Shown here: positions 63,889 through 64,000 of the stretch, in pieces
Numbering within the stretch: the first letter of the stretch is position 1
Layout of the letters: each line of letters opens with the position of its first letter
Translations under genes and position numbers: made by a program
Notes under the pieces: generated by a model
Databases searched by the model: none
What the model saw: only the letters and a program-made list of their open reading frames with translations
What the model was told of the DNA's origin: nothing
NCBI RefSeq assembly: GCF_000511175.1
Contig: NZ_KI866530.1
Coordinates: forward strand, 2,120,270-2,184,269
Direction: 5' to 3'
Source of the DNA: Sediminibacterium salmoneum NBRC 103935
Lineage (GTDB): Bacteria; Bacteroidota; Bacteroidia; Chitinophagales; Chitinophagaceae
Length of the DNA: 64,000 nucleotides

Positions 63889-64000
63889 TCAAATTAAATT
63901 AAGGTCGAGAACCGTGGTAGGACTTTGGAGGTGAATGGTCTGAAAACCCAATTGACTGGCAGCCTCAATATTTTTCAGGGTATCGTCTATAAACAGCGTC
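63889..64000 (-). CDS. HAD-family hydrolase, C-terminal end (partial)
   Basis: The last 36 codons of a gene that begins right of the window. On the minus strand it reads TLFIDDTLKNIEAASQLGFQ, which has motif IV of HAD hydrolases (Asp pair) and the usual NIEAAxxLG helix, and ends VLDLNLI before TGA at 63891-63889. It is probably a phosphatase of the beta-phosphoglucomutase/haloacid dehalogenase subgroup. Convergent with the DUF4834-like gene. Confidence 0.75.
   Translation of the reverse strand, partial: TLFIDDTLKNIEAASQLGFQTIHLQSPTTVLDLNLI

Noticed and set aside
1..64000. CRISPR arrays, toxin-antitoxin pairs, restriction systems or other defence islands
   Set aside because: No regularly spaced repeats with unique spacers and no recognisable defence genes; recQ and the UvrD-type helicase are better explained as repair genes.

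Overview
The window looks like chromosomal DNA of a member of the Bacteroidota, most likely family Chitinophagaceae. The grounds are low GC, families typical of that phylum (IPExxxVDY protein, DUF4834-like protein, LytS-type kinases with a propeller sensor, Big_5 lipoprotein, carboxypeptidase-regulatory-domain proteins), few Shine-Dalgarno-like sites, and a recurring promoter element matching TAnnTTTG just upstream of at least a dozen start codons. The genus cannot be fixed from the sequence alone. No rRNA, tRNA, CRISPR array, insertion sequence or prophage was seen.

Layout. Bases 1-12464: a helicase-nuclease cut by the window edge, a Big_5 lipoprotein, 3-hydroxyacyl-CoA dehydrogenase, a MerR-type regulator split by a -1 frameshift, then a minus-strand run rsfS-ftsH-LUD protein-GGCT protein-LpxH-like hydrolase-MscS channel, and birA. 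Bases 12454-16302: a LytS/LytTR two-component system with a 21-bp-period repeat in front of it. Bases 16391-25384: selD, an IPExxxVDY protein, M28 peptidase, feoB, GAF histidine kinase, bcp and the N-terminal half of carB. Bases 25490-33763: a GH18-NodB-GT2 fusion, a C-terminal transketolase subunit, a large hybrid kinase with an HNOBA-like sensor, and pdxH. Bases 33798-37943: an RND efflux pair. Bases 38083-40560: a decayed stretch with a composite SDR/phosphotransferase pseudogene, a frameshifted lipoprotein gene and a secreted hypothetical protein.

Bases 40599-47464 hold a minus-strand run: CarboxypepD_reg protein, esterase, ParA, chromate transporter, 2OG-Fe(II) oxygenase and recQ. Bases 47651-51804 run on the plus strand: KdsD-type isomerase, mannose-1-phosphate guanylyltransferase, FabH-like synthase and a PAS-LuxR regulator. 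The rest is mainly minus strand: a PurF-like enzyme, a MarR-controlled set (marR, two pirins, yceI, FMN reductase), a SurA-like isomerase and the rimP-nusA-infB operon. A DUF4834-like gene and the end of a HAD hydrolase gene close the window.

Most genes are ordinary housekeeping. The points that deserve a second look are regulatory or structural: a slippery heptamer A_AAA_AAG in exact phase inside the merR-like gene; a terminator-like hairpin inside the short leader of rimP-nusA-infB; two near-identical palindromes that define a small MarR regulon; 21-bp-spaced direct repeats before the LytS gene; a CarB that stops exactly at the half-enzyme boundary; and a decayed locus that fuses the front of one gene to the back of another. 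I did not find a clear new defence or mobile system.
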